A stretch of 64,000 bases of DNA from Paludibacteraceae bacterium (GCA_016285885.1 JAEERP010000005.1:62001-126000), one strand, 5' to 3'. Positions 1-9,222 are shown, numbered from the stretch's first letter. A program made the numbers and translations. The notes: generated by a model from the sequence alone, not told the origin.

Positions 1-3000
1 GGTTATCGGTCTTCTTCCACGTGTAGTTGGAGGCTCCCGCCGCCAAGAGCACCACATCATCCCCCTGGCAGACGTTCGTCTCACCTGTGTAGGAGAGAAC
101 CGGCGGCAAGACGGTGTGTACCTTCTTCGTGGCCGTTCCGGAACAGCCATGGGAGTTCCATGCACGCACCTCAAAGAGTTTTTCGCCTACGACAGGCTCG
201 GTGACTTGCGCCTCGGTCTCGCCCGTGCTCCAGATGAATTGGGCAAGGTCATCACCCGTGGCCGTCAGTGTGACGGAACTGTTCTCACACACTTTATCGG
301 CACCCTCTATCGTGATGAACGGATTCGGGCTGACCGTGAATGGCACCTCCACCTTGGTCGCACATCCATTCTCGTTCGTACCGACCACCGTGACGGTAGC
401 GGAGAGCGTTGGCTTGGAGGCGAAACGGTCACCATCCGTCAAGGCATTCCACACGAAGGAGTCAGCACCCCGCGCGATTAGATTCAAGGAGTCTCCCTGG
501 CAGAGATCGGTCTTGCCATCCACCCAGACAATCGGTGCCGGAAGCACCGTGACCGGAACGTCCACCCTCGCCGTACATCCGCCGGTCGTTCCCTCTACCC
601 AGAGGGAGAGGTTGGTGTTCGGCGTGGAGACGAATGTGTTAGAGGTGGAGCCATCGTTCCAGACATAGGAGGAGGCTCCTGTGGCGGTAAGGCTAACAGG
701 CAAGCCACGACAGACGGTCGTCACACCTGTCACCGCAACTTCCGGCAATGGTATCACATCAACCTTCAGATAACGCTTCGTGAAACACCCGGACAGGCTA
801 TCGGTCCCCACCACCTCAAAGGTAGTCGTCTCGTCCATATAGGTTTGGCACGTCGCTCCCAACATTCCATTGCTCCACTGGAAGACACTGGAGCCTGACA
901 GATCGGAGGCCACTAAGGTCACCAAGGATCCCGCACAGACACTTTCCGGACCGTCTATCGTGAATGATGGTATCGGGTGAACATTCACCTGATAGGAGGC
1001 GGAGGCGACGCATCCCTGGTCTGAGGTTCCCTTGACATAGAATATCTGACTGGATGTCAATGTCTTATCCAAGGACGAAGAGGTTTCGCCCGTGCTCCAC
1101 TCGTACGAGTCGGCTCCCTGGGCGTACAATGAAACGGCCTCGCCCGCACATATCTCGTTCTTACCATAGATGGCCACCATAGGCACTGGATTGACCATAA
1201 TAGGGATCTCCTCCTTCGCCTTGCACTTGCCGTTGGCGCCCTCGACCCAATACATGGTGGTGTTCAGGGTTGGCATACGGTTGACGACAGAGCCTTCCGT
1301 CCCATCGTCCCACGTGTACGATTGTGCGCCTTCCACCCATAGGTTCAGTTGCTCGCCCTCGCAGATTTCCCGGTTACCATAGACGGTCATCTTCGGAGAC
1401 TGGATCACAACCTGCTTGTAATGGGTCGTCCCGACGCAACCGTTCGTGTCGGTTCCCGCCACCGTGTACGTGGTGGTTTCGAGAGGCGTAACCGTCAAAG
1501 TATCACCCGGATAGACGTTCATCCAGAAGTATTCAGCCGCACCAGAGGCGGTAAGAATGGCCTGCTCGCCCGAACAGATATCGTCCGGGCCATAGGCGGT
1601 GATCACAGGCAACGGATTCACCACCACATTCACGCACTTGGTCGTCTTACAACCCGTGGACGTGTAGGTACCCGTCACACAATAAGTAGTATTTTGCTGA
1701 GGGGTGAAATGCAGCGTGTCCCCCTCCGTCGCGGAGCTCCAGATGAACTTGTCCGCATCGCCCCACACCCAAAGTTTGGCAGGCGTGTTGAAGCAGACGG
1801 AGGAGTCTCCTTTGATATAAATTGTAGGAGAAGAGGATACACCCACATAAACCTCCTTGTCGTATTGGCAATTGAATTGGTCGATGATGCTCACCCGATA
1901 GGTTTGGCTCGTCTCGGCACGCTCCGACATAGAGATGTCGTTCGAGATGGTGTCGCCCGTCTGGTTCACCCAGAAGAACTTATTGCCGATCTGGGAAGAG
2001 AGGCAAGACAAGACGATCATATCCCCATAGCAAACCTTCTGATCCCCGTCGATGGTGAGGATAGGCTTAGGATTCACCTTCACCATCTTAGTGAAAGTGG
2101 ACGAGCAACCACGGCTCGAAATGACCGTAAGGGAAACCTCATACTCGCCGCCCTCCTTATATTCGTGGCGAGGCGATGCCTCCGCGGAGTAGTAGCCGTC
2201 GCCGAAGTCCCAGCGGTAGGTCTTGATCTCATCACGCTTCACCACGCTCTTGTCGATGAAGTCGACCGTCATGTTACAAGTATCCTTATAGTCGAAGTTA
2301 GGCTCCAACACGATGGTAGTCAGCACCGTATCCGCCAAGATCTTCGTGCAGGCGGAGTTGGAACCGATCATCTCGCAGCAGTAATGCGCCCCGTCCACGA
2401 TCTCGTCCTTCGGGATGACCGCCACGTTATCCGTGGAAGACAAAGGCATATAGTCGTCGCAACGGTACCAATTATAGGAGACGAAGCCCTCCGGTGCGGT
2501 AATCACCGCATCGTCGTTACCACAGTTGCGGGGGATGAGGCGCAACGGCTCCGTCTTGCCCCAGAAATAGCCATACGCCTTGTGGCTACCAGCCATCTCC
2601 GAGTCATTACCCGCATCCACCAAGCAGTCGTGGGTGATGATATCGATGACGATCGTATAGCCGATGTAATCCGTCAAATCGTAGCTCACGGTAGACCATG
2701 GCTGATAGACATAATCCTCTGGTCGTTGCTCGTCGCTCGTGTTCCGACCATGCTCCACCTTCGCCTCCGTACAAGTCGCCGGGTTCTGTATCAACGAGTT
2801 GTTGAAGCTGGCGTTACCCGAGAAGGACATACAGTTCAGCGTCACTTCCTTCCCCTCAGGGGAGTAGAGGCTCACATCCACATAGAAAGCAGGCATTTGG
2901 TAGGATTCGTGCTTGTCATTGGTAGGCACGTGAAGCACACACGCATATTTATAGGTGAACAACGTGCTCTGCTCATTCACGACGAAAGAATAGTGCATTC

Positions 3001-3874
3001 TCTCCGCATAGGCGCCGGCCTTCTTGTTTCGGCCCTCCGCATAACCATTATTTCTACCGATTTGTATAACCGCCTCGTTATCAGGGTTCACGTAGAAGTC
3101 ACTACAAGCGATGATAGGGTCAGTCTGGCCCAAATCGCTGGAGAGCATCATTCGCTGTTCCTTCTTAGCCTGCGCCTCCGTTGTCTTCTCCCACGAATAA
3201 ACGTAGCTATAAACCGCATCCTCGCCTTCACCCTCCACAACAGGGAAATACAAGCCCGTATACAAGCCCCAACCGTCCAGCGTTCCGCCGACCTTCAAGC
3301 CGTCATTCACGATGAGGTTCTCCTGTTCCCAGTCTATTTCTCCCCAATCATGCTTCTGCTGTTCCTTCGTTTTATGAGGCTTGTGCTCATCCTCCTTGCC
3401 AGCCTCTCCGCCAGCACCAGGACCATCTTCTTTGCCGCCAGCGCCAGGGCCATCTTCCTTGCCGCCAGCACCTGCGCCAGGACCGTCTTCTTTGCCACCT
3501 GCGCCTTGCTCAGCACCTGCACCGCCAGCACCCTCTTCGGCACCACCAGCGCCAGGACCATCTTCTTTGCCGCCAGCACCCTGTTCAGCGCCACCAGCAC
3601 CAGCACCTGGACCGTCTTCTTTGCCGCCAGCACCCTGTTCGGCACCTGCGCCCTGTTCAGCGGCACCAGCATTCCCACCCTGTGCGGAATCGTCTTGCTG
3701 TTCATCAGGATTCTCGGCAACATCCGGGTTCTGATCGTCCTCAGGGTCGACCACATCCTCAGCTTGAGCAGTGAGCTGCTCCTCTTGATCATTCGGATTG
3801 ACATCCTCCGCGTTCATATAGAAGAACGGGAAAGCACATAGGCACATCATGCCTAGAAATTTACTTCTTTTCAT
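1..3874 (-). CDS. Large secreted Ig-like/PKD repeat protein, N-terminal part (C-terminus beyond window)
   Basis: An open frame of 1,291 codons runs on the minus strand from an ATG at 3874 to the left edge. The N-terminus (MKRSKFLGMMCLCAFPFF) is a probable signal peptide. It is followed by an acidic stretch and a Gly/Ala/Glu-rich low-complexity spacer at about residues 62-160. Next comes a head region, about 165-500, containing SYDLTDYIG and RNCGNDDAVITAPEGF. A PKD domain (YRWDFGDG) lies around 530-600. After it come Ig-like repeats of about 75-85 residues, each with a V-C-x-G Cys near the start and an NGC-type Cys near the end. The head and PKD order matches the 8,390-residue protein at 38255 (SYDLRDYIG, KNCGGREGAVITAPDAF), so the two are paralogues. 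A T9SS sorting domain at the unseen C-terminus is expected by analogy. The likely role is a surface adhesin or structural fibre; this is inferred. Confidence 0.9.
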   Translation of the reverse strand, partial: MKRSKFLGMMCLCAFPFFYMNAEDVNPNDQEEQLTAQAEDVVDPEDDQNPDVAENPDEQQDDSAQGGNAGAAEQGAGAEQGAGGKEDGPGAGAGGAEQGAGGKEDGPGAGGAEEGAGGAGAEQGAGGKEDGPGAGAGGKEDGPGAGGKEDGPGAGGEAGKEDEHKPHKTKEQQKHDWGEIDWEQENLIVNDGLKVGGTLDGWGLYTGLYFPVVEGEGEDAVYSYVYSWEKTTEAQAKKEQRMMLSSDLGQTDPIIACSDFYVNPDNEAVIQIGRNNGYAEGRNKKAGAYAERMHYSFVVNEQSTLFTYKYACVLHVPTNDKHESYQMPAFYVDVSLYSPEGKEVTLNCMSFSGNASFNNSLIQNPATCTEAKVEHGRNTSDEQRPEDYVYQPWSTVSYDLTDYIGYTIVIDIITHDCLVDAGNDSEMAGSHKAYGYFWGKTEPLRLIPRNCGNDDAVITAPEGFVSYNWYRCDDYMPLSSTDNVAVIPKDEIVDGAHYCCEMIGSNSACTKILADTVLTTIVLEPNFDYKDTCNMTVDFIDKSVVKRDEIKTYRWDFGDGYYSAEASPRHEYKEGGEYEVSLTVISSRGCSSTFTKMVKVNPKPILTIDGDQKVCYGDMIVLSCLSSQIGNKFFWVNQTGDTISNDISMSERAETSQTYRVSIIDQFNCQYDKEVYVGVSSSPTIYIKGDSSVCFNTPAKLWVWGDADKFIWSSATEGDTLHFTPQQNTTYCVTGTYTSTGCKTTKCVNVVVNPLPVITAYGPDDICSGEQAILTASGAAEYFWMNVYPGDTLTVTPLETTTYTVAGTDTNGCVGTTHYKQVVIQSPKMTVYGNREICEGEQLNLWVEGAQSYTWDDGTEGSVVNRMPTLNTTMYWVEGANGKCKAKEEIPIMVNPVPMVAIYGKNEICAGEAVSLYAQGADSYEWSTGETSSSLDKTLTSSQIFYVKGTSDQGCVASASYQVNVHPIPSFTIDGPESVCAGSLVTLVASDLSGSSVFQWSNGMLGATCQTYMDETTTFEVVGTDSLSGCFTKRYLKVDVIPLPEVAVTGVTTVCRGLPVSLTATGASSYVWNDGSTSNTFVSTPNTNLSLWVEGTTGGCTARVDVPVTVLPAPIVWVDGKTDLCQGDSLNLIARGADSFVWNALTDGDRFASKPTLSATVTVVGTNENGCATKVEVPFTVSPNPFITIEGADKVCENSSVTLTATGDDLAQFIWSTGETEAQVTEPVVGEKLFEVRAWNSHGCSGTATKKVHTVLPPVLSYTGETNVCQGDDVVLLAAGASNYTWKKTDN
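3395..3690 (-). repeat. Low-complexity tandem repeat encoding Gly/Ala/Glu-rich spacer
   Basis: Imperfect tandem units encode GGKEDGPGAG alternating with GAEQGAGG, about residues 62-160 of the left-edge protein. At DNA level the units are near-identical blocks that would allow slippage. The spacer sits between signal peptide and head domain and is absent from the two other family members visible here. It is likely an unfolded linker. Confidence 0.85.
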
Positions 3875-4342
3875 ACACTAAAAAGCGACGCAAATCGCAA
3901 CCTATTATATAAACAATACTAAAACACATTCACTATCAACAGCACAAGATCACCCCAATATATATATCAATGACACACTCAAAAGCGTATCGGTTTATGG
4001 TCTTATCTCAAAACGACGGCCTATATCATACCGTCAAAACAATCAGTCATTATATAAACAACCGCACTCCAAAAATAGTAATTGAATCCATAAAACACAA
4101 TGTATCAGCGGCAAATACAACGAAGACGCATTTATCGTCAGCCAACGGACGTTTTTTTTAGGCGAAAAACTCACAACAAAACAGTAGCCATCAGAGCTTC
4201 TAATCCGCTATGGCAACAGGAAGGTAGTTTCCTTATATTGTTGGTGTTAGTTAGGGGGGCATTTTCCTTCCCCCTGAGTATCCATCAACGATTTGTATAA
4301 ACGTTTTCAATTCCACAGGGAGCAGAGCCCTGACACGATGGA
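3875..4342. other. Intergenic region upstream of the large repeat protein
   Basis: This is an AT-rich gap of 468 bases. The short open frames in it (63 and 66 codons, plus strand) have no recognisable domain or start context and look spurious. It holds a good candidate promoter for the minus-strand repeat protein (4070-4100). A G-run/C-run hairpin lies at about 4253-4275 without a T-tract, so it is not a clear terminator for the M16 gene. Confidence 0.6.
4070..4100 (-). promoter_or_regulatory. Candidate Bacteroidetes promoter for the left-edge repeat protein
   Basis: Read on the minus strand, TTG (4100-4098) is followed after 20 bases by TATTTTTG (4077-4070). This fits the Bacteroidetes -33/-7 consensus TTTG-N19-21-TAnnTTTG. 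Transcription would begin about 190 bases before the start codon at 3874, giving a long 5' leader. Confidence 0.5.
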
Positions 4343-5581
4343 TTATGCCTTGCCCGAGTAGGTCAAGACAGAGAGGTTGTCCTCGCGGAGAAGTTCAGCG
4401 GAGACATCCAGCAACATCTCGGGCGTGATTTTATCCAATTGGTCCGCCACGTAGTCGAGCGACTCGAACTTGTCGAAATAGAGGAAGCTACGCGCCAAGG
4501 ATATGGATAGGTTCTCCCGATTCTCCTGGGCTATCGTCAGTTGTCCCAGCCACTGCTTCTTCAGCTGCTGCAGCTTATGCGGGGGAATCAGTTCGGTGTA
4601 CATGCGCTTCAGTTCGCCCAAGACCAAGGAGGTGCACTTCTCCCTGTTCTTCTCGTCCGTCCCGAAATAGACGGAGAAGATGCCCGTGTCCGAATAAGGG
4701 GTAAATACCGATTCCACATTATAGGCCATACCGTTCCGCTCCCGCAGCAGGAGATTCAGCCGGCTGTTCATGCCCGTTCCTCCCAATATATTGTTAACCA
4801 AGCCAAAAGCCAGACGACGATCATCGTTCAGGTCGAAGGCACGGGTGCCGATCATCACGTGAGACTGGCAGGTGTTCTTCCGAATAAGCTTCTGTTGCGG
4901 CACGTAGAGGGGAAGTGCACTGCGGGAGGCGTTTGAGGCCAACACCGGCACATCCATGAAATACTTCTCCGCCCAGCGCTCGATACGTTTGAAATCGATG
5001 TTGCCGATAGAGAAAAACAATATCCTGTCCGCCGAATAGGTGCGGTCCACGAACCTGCGGACATCCTCCGAAACATAGTGTTTCAGGGCTTTCTTATCGC
5101 CCAAAATATATCGTCCCATCGGGGAGCCCGAGAAGATCATGTTCTCAAAATCGTCGTAGATCAGTTCGGACGGAGAATCCTTGTAGGACTGTATCTCGTC
5201 GATGATGACATCCACCTCCTTGTCCATCTCCTTCTGAGGGAAGGTGGAATGGAAGACCACATCGGCGCAGAGCTCCATCGCCCGTTCGAAGTGGGTAGTC
5301 AGCACCGTGGCGTAGACGAAAGTCTCCTCCTTGGTCGTGTAGGCGTTCAGTTCGCCCCCCACCGACTCCACACGGTTCAGGATATGCCAAGCCTTGCGTT
5401 TCCGCGTACCCTTGAAGAGCAGGTGCTCGACGAAATGCGCCATGCCGGACTCCTCCGGAAGCTCGTCGCGCGTACCCACGTTCACGACGAAACCGCAGTA
5501 GGCCACCGGGCTTCTGTCACGCATGTGCACCAAGCGGACACCATTAGGCAGTTTTTTGTATGATATAGGGGGCTCCTTCAT
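4343..5581 (-). CDS. M16 family zinc metallopeptidase (insulinase-like, single-unit type)
   Basis: The product has 412 residues, the usual size of short bacterial M16 peptidases. The inverted zinc motif HFVEH (His49, Glu52, His53, HxxEH) is intact, and the downstream KEVDVIIDE segment around 120-130 should supply the third ligand. The C-terminal half (FGLVNNILGGTGMNSRLNLLLRE) is the typical inactive M16 half-domain. The open frame extends upstream to 5899, but that part is antisense-like and overlaps the preceding gene. The ATG at 5581 begins MKEPPISYKKLPNGVRLVHM, which aligns with family N-termini. It overlaps the stop of the upstream DUF3109 gene in an ATGA junction, so the two are translationally coupled. 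No signal peptide is evident. The likely role is peptide or protein processing; the substrate is unknown. Confidence 0.93.
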   Translation of the reverse strand: MKEPPISYKKLPNGVRLVHMRDRSPVAYCGFVVNVGTRDELPEESGMAHFVEHLLFKGTRKRKAWHILNRVESVGGELNAYTTKEETFVYATVLTTHFERAMELCADVVFHSTFPQKEMDKEVDVIIDEIQSYKDSPSELIYDDFENMIFSGSPMGRYILGDKKALKHYVSEDVRRFVDRTYSADRILFFSIGNIDFKRIERWAEKYFMDVPVLASNASRSALPLYVPQQKLIRKNTCQSHVMIGTRAFDLNDDRRLAFGLVNNILGGTGMNSRLNLLLRERNGMAYNVESVFTPYSDTGIFSVYFGTDEKNREKCTSLVLGELKRMYTELIPPHKLQQLKKQWLGQLTIAQENRENLSISLARSFLYFDKFESLDYVADQLDKITPEMLLDVSAELLREDNLSVLTYSGKA

Positions 5582-6168
5582 CCACGATCCTCCATCTTTT
5601 TCAGTTCCTCGGCGGCTATCTCCACCTTCTCGTACCACTCCTTGCCGAAGCGGCGGATCAGTGGTTCCTTCAAGAAAACATAGAGCGGGACGTTCTCCTC
5701 CTGTCCTTTGGCGAAAGCGCAACGGCAGACCTTCCAGCGATGAACGTTCAGAGCCACCGTCCCATTCCGGAGCGTCTCCAAACGGACAGGGTAGAGATGG
5801 CAGGATATCGGTTTGTAGAAATCGACACGGCCCTCCTTGTAGGCCCTCTCGATGGCGCACTTGCACATGCCATCCTCGTCGAAATAGGCGAAGACGCACT
5901 CACATCCGTTCACGATGGAAGTGACCAAATCACCGTCCCCATCCACTGTGGAAAAGCCTTGCTGCTTTATCACCTCGCGTGACTTCTCCGGCAGTTCGTC
6001 CCACACGACGGGCAACACCTTCTCCAGTTCCGGCAACTCCTCCCGCTCCAACGGGGCGCCGGAGTCACCCTCCACGCAACACTCTCCCTTGCATACGGAC
6101 AAGTCGCAACAGAACCTCGTGTCGAAGAGGTCCGTGGAAATGATCGTGTCATCGATTTGAATCATCAT
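5578..6168 (-). CDS. DUF3109 family cysteine-rich protein
   Basis: The product has 196 residues and resembles the Bacteroidetes DUF3109 family. A cysteine cluster near the N-terminus (FCCDLSVCKGECC, residues 19-31) and further cysteines (NGCECVFAY, MCKCAIE, SCHLYPVR, CRCAFAKG) suggest metal or Fe-S binding, as in CxxCxxCC zinc/iron-cluster proteins. The biochemical function of the family is not known to me. The stop codon overlaps the start of the M16 peptidase by four bases. It is transcribed divergently from the MBL hydrolase gene. Confidence 0.85.
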   Translation of the reverse strand: MMIQIDDTIISTDLFDTRFCCDLSVCKGECCVEGDSGAPLEREELPELEKVLPVVWDELPEKSREVIKQQGFSTVDGDGDLVTSIVNGCECVFAYFDEDGMCKCAIERAYKEGRVDFYKPISCHLYPVRLETLRNGTVALNVHRWKVCRCAFAKGQEENVPLYVFLKEPLIRRFGKEWYEKVEIAAEELKKMEDRG

Positions 6169-6280
6169 AATCCCTACCCTTTATGTTTCATCGCTATTTT
6201 CATGCGCGAAAGTAACGTAAATTTTGCTCATTTAGCGTCAAAGAAAGCATTAATCCACCCATTTTTTCACAAAAAAAGCA

Positions 6281-6288
6281 TATATTTG
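6281..6288 (+). promoter_or_regulatory. Candidate -7 element (TATATTTG) for the MBL hydrolase operon
   Basis: TATATTTG matches the Bacteroidetes -7 consensus TAnnTTTG and lies 39 bases before the ATG at 6328. The expected -33 TTTG is replaced by a T-run around 6262-6267. The divergent 159-base gap must also hold the DUF3109 promoter. Confidence 0.5.
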
Positions 6289-6327
6289 CCCGATTTTATA
6301 CGGATGGACAAACCATAATTCTAAGAA

Positions 6328-6984
6328 ATGATTGTTAAACGTTTCACATTCAACATATTGAACGTAAACACCTACGTGCTCATAGACGAAAAGACCAACG
6401 AAGCGATCGTCATCGACCCTGGTTGTCAGAGCGCTGAGGAAAGGGAAACATTCAAGGATTATATCATAAGCAATAATCTAAAAATCAAACGGGTGATAGA
6501 CACGCACCTGCACTTCGACCACATCTACGGGCAACGGTTCGTGGAGGAGACGTTCGGTGTGGGAGCGGAGGCCTGCAAGAAGGACATCACCTTCCTCAAC
6601 CACTACCAAGATCTGCTGGTCATGTTCAACATGCCGATGGACGACGAGGCGTTGCCGCTCAAAGGATACTTGGAGGACGGCGACGTGATAGAGGTGGGAA
6701 GCATCCGCCTCAACGTGCTGCAAGTGCCGGGGCACTCCCCTGGAGGGCTCGCCTTCTACGAGGAGAAGGAGCATTGCGCCTTCGTGGGAGACACCATCCT
6801 GGAGGGAGGCATCGGAAGGACGGACATGCACCGAGGCAACTACGACACCCTGGTGAAGAGCATCAAGGAGAAACTTCTTCCCCTACCCGACGACACCATG
6901 CTCTACAGCGGGCACGGAGAGCCAGCCACCTTGGGACATGAGAAGGAGACCAACCCGGAAATCATAAAGATAATTAAGAGTTAA
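6328..6984 (+). CDS. MBL-fold metallo-hydrolase (glyoxalase II-like)
   Basis: The 218-residue protein carries the metallo-beta-lactamase signature THLHFDH near residues 58-64. Downstream ligands GHSPGG, FVGDT and YSGHGEP are also present, so the binuclear zinc site looks complete. It resembles the short YcbL/GloB-like group, which hydrolyses thioesters such as S-lactoylglutathione or similar compounds, but the substrate cannot be read from sequence. No signal peptide is seen, so it is cytoplasmic. The next gene, an acyltransferase, follows after 43 bases on the same strand. That gap contains short TTAAGAGTT-type direct repeats. Confidence 0.93.
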   Translation: MIVKRFTFNILNVNTYVLIDEKTNEAIVIDPGCQSAEERETFKDYIISNNLKIKRVIDTHLHFDHIYGQRFVEETFGVGAEACKKDITFLNHYQDLLVMFNMPMDDEALPLKGYLEDGDVIEVGSIRLNVLQVPGHSPGGLAFYEEKEHCAFVGDTILEGGIGRTDMHRGNYDTLVKSIKEKLLPLPDDTMLYSGHGEPATLGHEKETNPEIIKIIKS

Positions 6985-7027
6985 GAATTAAAAGTTAAGA
7001 GTTTAACCTACATATAACTAAGCTATT

Positions 7028-7888
7028 ATGGGATCATGTTTAGAGAATAAGCGTTACAAGATGATGAAAGTGAAGGAAGGCGAATACGTTCCTGACGTGG
7101 AGGACACCTTTCCTGAGGACGATCCGTTCGTCCACAAGCTCATCTACGAAAACATATACAACGAGGTGTTCGACGAGAACTACCCGTACTTGGACGAGTC
7201 ATTCAAGTGGAAGGTCGGACATGTCTGGGCCCTTTTCCGCGCCTACTTCATCTGCTTCTGGGTCAACCCGCTGATTTTCGGACTACGCATCAAGGGCAGG
7301 GAGAATCTGAAGAAATACAAAAAAGAGTTGAAGGATGGTGCGATCACCGTCTGCAACCACGCCTATCGTTGGGACTTCCTCGCCGTATGGCAAGCCTCCA
7401 AGCGTTTCAGGCTATGGTACCCCGCTTGGGCGGACAATTTCCAGACGAAGGACAGGGACAACATGCGCCACACCTGCGGCATACCCGTACCGAAGAGCAT
7501 GAGCGCGATGAAGAAATTCAACCAAGCGTTCGACACGCTCCACGAGCGGAAAGCATGGATCCACGTCTTCCCGGAGGAGTGCAGATGGAACAACTACAAA
7601 CCACTGCGTCCGTTCAGGAAAGGAGCCTTCATTTTCTCCTACAAATACCAGATGCCAATCGTGCCAATGGTCATCACCTACCGTGAGCGCACAGGGCTCT
7701 ACAAGTTCTTCAAGAAGGACGAACCATTGTACAACATCACCATAGGCGAGCCCATCTACCCAGACATGAGCCTGCCGAGGAAGGAGTCCGTCGACGAAAT
7801 GCGCGACAGGGTCCACGCCAAGATGGTGGAACTCGCAGGCATCATAGAGAACCCATGGCCAAGTGTCCAACCCAACGATAAAGGCTAA
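7028..7888 (+). CDS. Lysophospholipid acyltransferase (PlsC-like, LPLAT family)
   Basis: The product has 286 residues. NHAYRWDF near residues 110-117 fits the catalytic HX4D motif of glycerolipid acyltransferases, and the FPEECRW block is the usual second substrate-binding motif. A hydrophobic stretch at about 60-80 (VWALFRAYFICFWVNPLIF) suggests membrane association. The family transfers an acyl chain to a lysophospholipid or related acceptor; the exact acceptor is not predictable. The stop codon is one base before the ATG of the following lipoprotein gene, indicating an operon. Confidence 0.88.
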   Translation: MGSCLENKRYKMMKVKEGEYVPDVEDTFPEDDPFVHKLIYENIYNEVFDENYPYLDESFKWKVGHVWALFRAYFICFWVNPLIFGLRIKGRENLKKYKKELKDGAITVCNHAYRWDFLAVWQASKRFRLWYPAWADNFQTKDRDNMRHTCGIPVPKSMSAMKKFNQAFDTLHERKAWIHVFPEECRWNNYKPLRPFRKGAFIFSYKYQMPIVPMVITYRERTGLYKFFKKDEPLYNITIGEPIYPDMSLPRKESVDEMRDRVHAKMVELAGIIENPWPSVQPNDKG

Positions 7889-7889
7889 C

Positions 7890-9029
7890 ATGAAAACTCC
7901 GCTGAAACTATCACTACTCACCTTGCTCACCATGGCAACGATCTTCACCGCATGTGACTCCAACTCATACGGGCCCACATGTCCGTACATCACCTACGTG
8001 GGACGCGTGGACAAGAGCAACCCCAACTTCGTATCCTTCGCCTACCCTGGCGTATCGATCCATGCCGAGTTCAGGGGAACCTCCATCACAGCGAGGTTCA
8101 AGGACTTCGCCCAGCAGGGAATGCACAACACATTCTACTGCATCATCGACCAAGGCGAGCCACAAAAGATCGTGCTGAGCGAGAGCCAATACGAATACAT
8201 ATTGGCTTCAAGGCTAAAAGACACCCTGCACAAAGTGGAGCTCATCAAACTGACGGAGAGCCTTGTCGGAGAGGTAGGTTTCTGCGGATTCTATGTCGGA
8301 GACAAGCTAGACGACGCCTTCCTCGTATGCAACGATCCTCTCCCAACGTTGAAGATGGAGTTCGTGGGCAACTCGATCACCTGCGGATACGGGAACGAGC
8401 TCTCCTCCATGACCCCGAAGCAAGGGTTCTCCCCTCTCAATGAGAACAATTACTATGCGTTCGGAGCCATCACCGCGAGGGAGTTGAATGCGCAATACGT
8501 ATGCACAGCCTACTCCGGCAGAGGAGTATGCAGGAACTACGAGGGAGATTCCGAGAACACTATCCCTCAGTTCTACAACCGAACGATCGCCACGAAGCCA
8601 GGCTCTAAGTGGGACCATAACGACTACATCCCCGACATCCTGGTGTTGAACATCGGAACGAACGATTTCGGTGCGGAGACCACCACCAAGATCCCGGTAG
8701 ACTCCATCCAGTTCATCGCCGAATATACCGCCTTCCTGCAAAGGATGAGAGGCTACTACCCGAACGCAGAAATCATCTGCGCCGTCGGTCCGATGACGAA
8801 CGACGATTCCGACCTCTATCCGAAGCAGCTGACACGCTACAGCCAATACGTACTTTCCGCCATTAAGAACGTAGGCGGAGAGAGCAACCACGTCTACTAT
8901 TTCGAGACCGAACCACAGAAAGGTCCCTACGGAGAGGATTACCATCCGACCATCGCCACCCACCAGCGGATTGCTAACGAATTGGTTTCCTTCATCATAG
9001 AGAACAAGTTGGTGAAAGTTGAAAATTAG
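7890..9029 (+). CDS. SGNH/GDSL-type carbohydrate esterase lipoprotein (CE2-like)
   Basis: The chosen start is the ATG at 7890, two residues after the upstream gene's stop; the open frame begins earlier but overlaps that gene. It gives a lipoprotein signal with lipobox IFTAC and acylated Cys22. A jelly-roll-like N-terminal domain (VSIHAEFRGTSITARF) precedes the SGNH catalytic domain. That domain shows FVGNSITCGYGNE (nucleophile Ser), NIGTNDFG (block III) and EDYHPT (Asp/His dyad). This two-domain order matches carbohydrate esterase family 2, which removes acetyl groups from xylan or other glycans. It is probably anchored in the outer membrane or periplasm. It is 379 residues long. Confidence 0.88.
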   Translation: MKTPLKLSLLTLLTMATIFTACDSNSYGPTCPYITYVGRVDKSNPNFVSFAYPGVSIHAEFRGTSITARFKDFAQQGMHNTFYCIIDQGEPQKIVLSESQYEYILASRLKDTLHKVELIKLTESLVGEVGFCGFYVGDKLDDAFLVCNDPLPTLKMEFVGNSITCGYGNELSSMTPKQGFSPLNENNYYAFGAITARELNAQYVCTAYSGRGVCRNYEGDSENTIPQFYNRTIATKPGSKWDHNDYIPDILVLNIGTNDFGAETTTKIPVDSIQFIAEYTAFLQRMRGYYPNAEIICAVGPMTNDDSDLYPKQLTRYSQYVLSAIKNVGGESNHVYYFETEPQKGPYGEDYHPTIATHQRIANELVSFIIENKLVKVEN

Positions 9030-9051
9030 TGCAAAAATTATCCCCAAGATA

Positions 9052-9083
9052 TTTGGAAACTACGGGGAAACAAATTACCTTTG
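9052..9083 (+). promoter_or_regulatory. Promoter of tRNA-Asn (TTTG-N20-TACCTTTG)
   Basis: TTTG at 9052-9055 and TACCTTTG at 9076-9083, spaced 20 bases, match the Bacteroidetes housekeeping promoter exactly. The -7 box is followed by CACCGCA, a sequence also seen before the other two tRNA genes in this window. It lies 23 bases before the tRNA 5' end. Confidence 0.8.
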
Positions 9084-9106
9084 CACCGCAAAAGAGAAAG
9101 AAACAC

Positions 9107-9180
9107 TCTTCCTTAGCTCAGTCGGTTAGAGCACCTGACTGTTAATCAGGGGGTCCTTGGTTCAAGTCCAAGAGGGAGAG
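9107..9180 (+). tRNA. tRNA-Asn (anticodon GTT)
   Basis: A 74-base cloverleaf folds without mismatch apart from a T·G wobble in the acceptor stem (TCTTCCT with AGGGAGA). The D arm is GCTC...GAGC, the anticodon stem CCTGA/TCAGG, the anticodon GTT at 9141-9143, and the T arm CTTGG-TTCAAGT-CCAAG. The discriminator is G and CCA is not encoded in full. An identical copy lies at 36830-36903 on the other strand. Confidence 0.96.
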
Positions 9181-9182
9181 CA

Positions 9183-9222
9183 AAAGAGGCTACGACAAAA
9201 CGTTGTGGCCTCTTTCTTTTTT
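9183..9222 (+). terminator. Rho-independent terminator after tRNA-Asn
   Basis: The stem AAAGAGGC...GCCTCTTT, with extended inner pairing ACGAC/GTTGT, is followed by a T-rich tail. It directly follows the tRNA 3' end. Confidence 0.85.

Noticed and set aside
1349-3841. Plus-strand frame of 830 codons
   Set aside because: It is antisense to the large repeat protein, is rich in Arg/His/Ile typical of a reversed coding frame, and shows no domain. The minus-strand frame has signal peptide, PKD and Ig-like repeats.
4253-4275. G-run/C-run hairpin as terminator of the M16 gene
   Set aside because: No T-tract follows on the minus strand.
3970-4300. Two small plus-strand frames upstream of the left-edge protein
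   Set aside because: No domain, overlapping one another, AT-rich intergenic composition; the interval better fits a promoter region.
5582-5899. N-terminal extension of the M16 peptidase frame
   Set aside because: It overlaps the DUF3109 gene and has low-quality composition; the ATG at 5581 gives the family N-terminus and a coupled ATGA junction.
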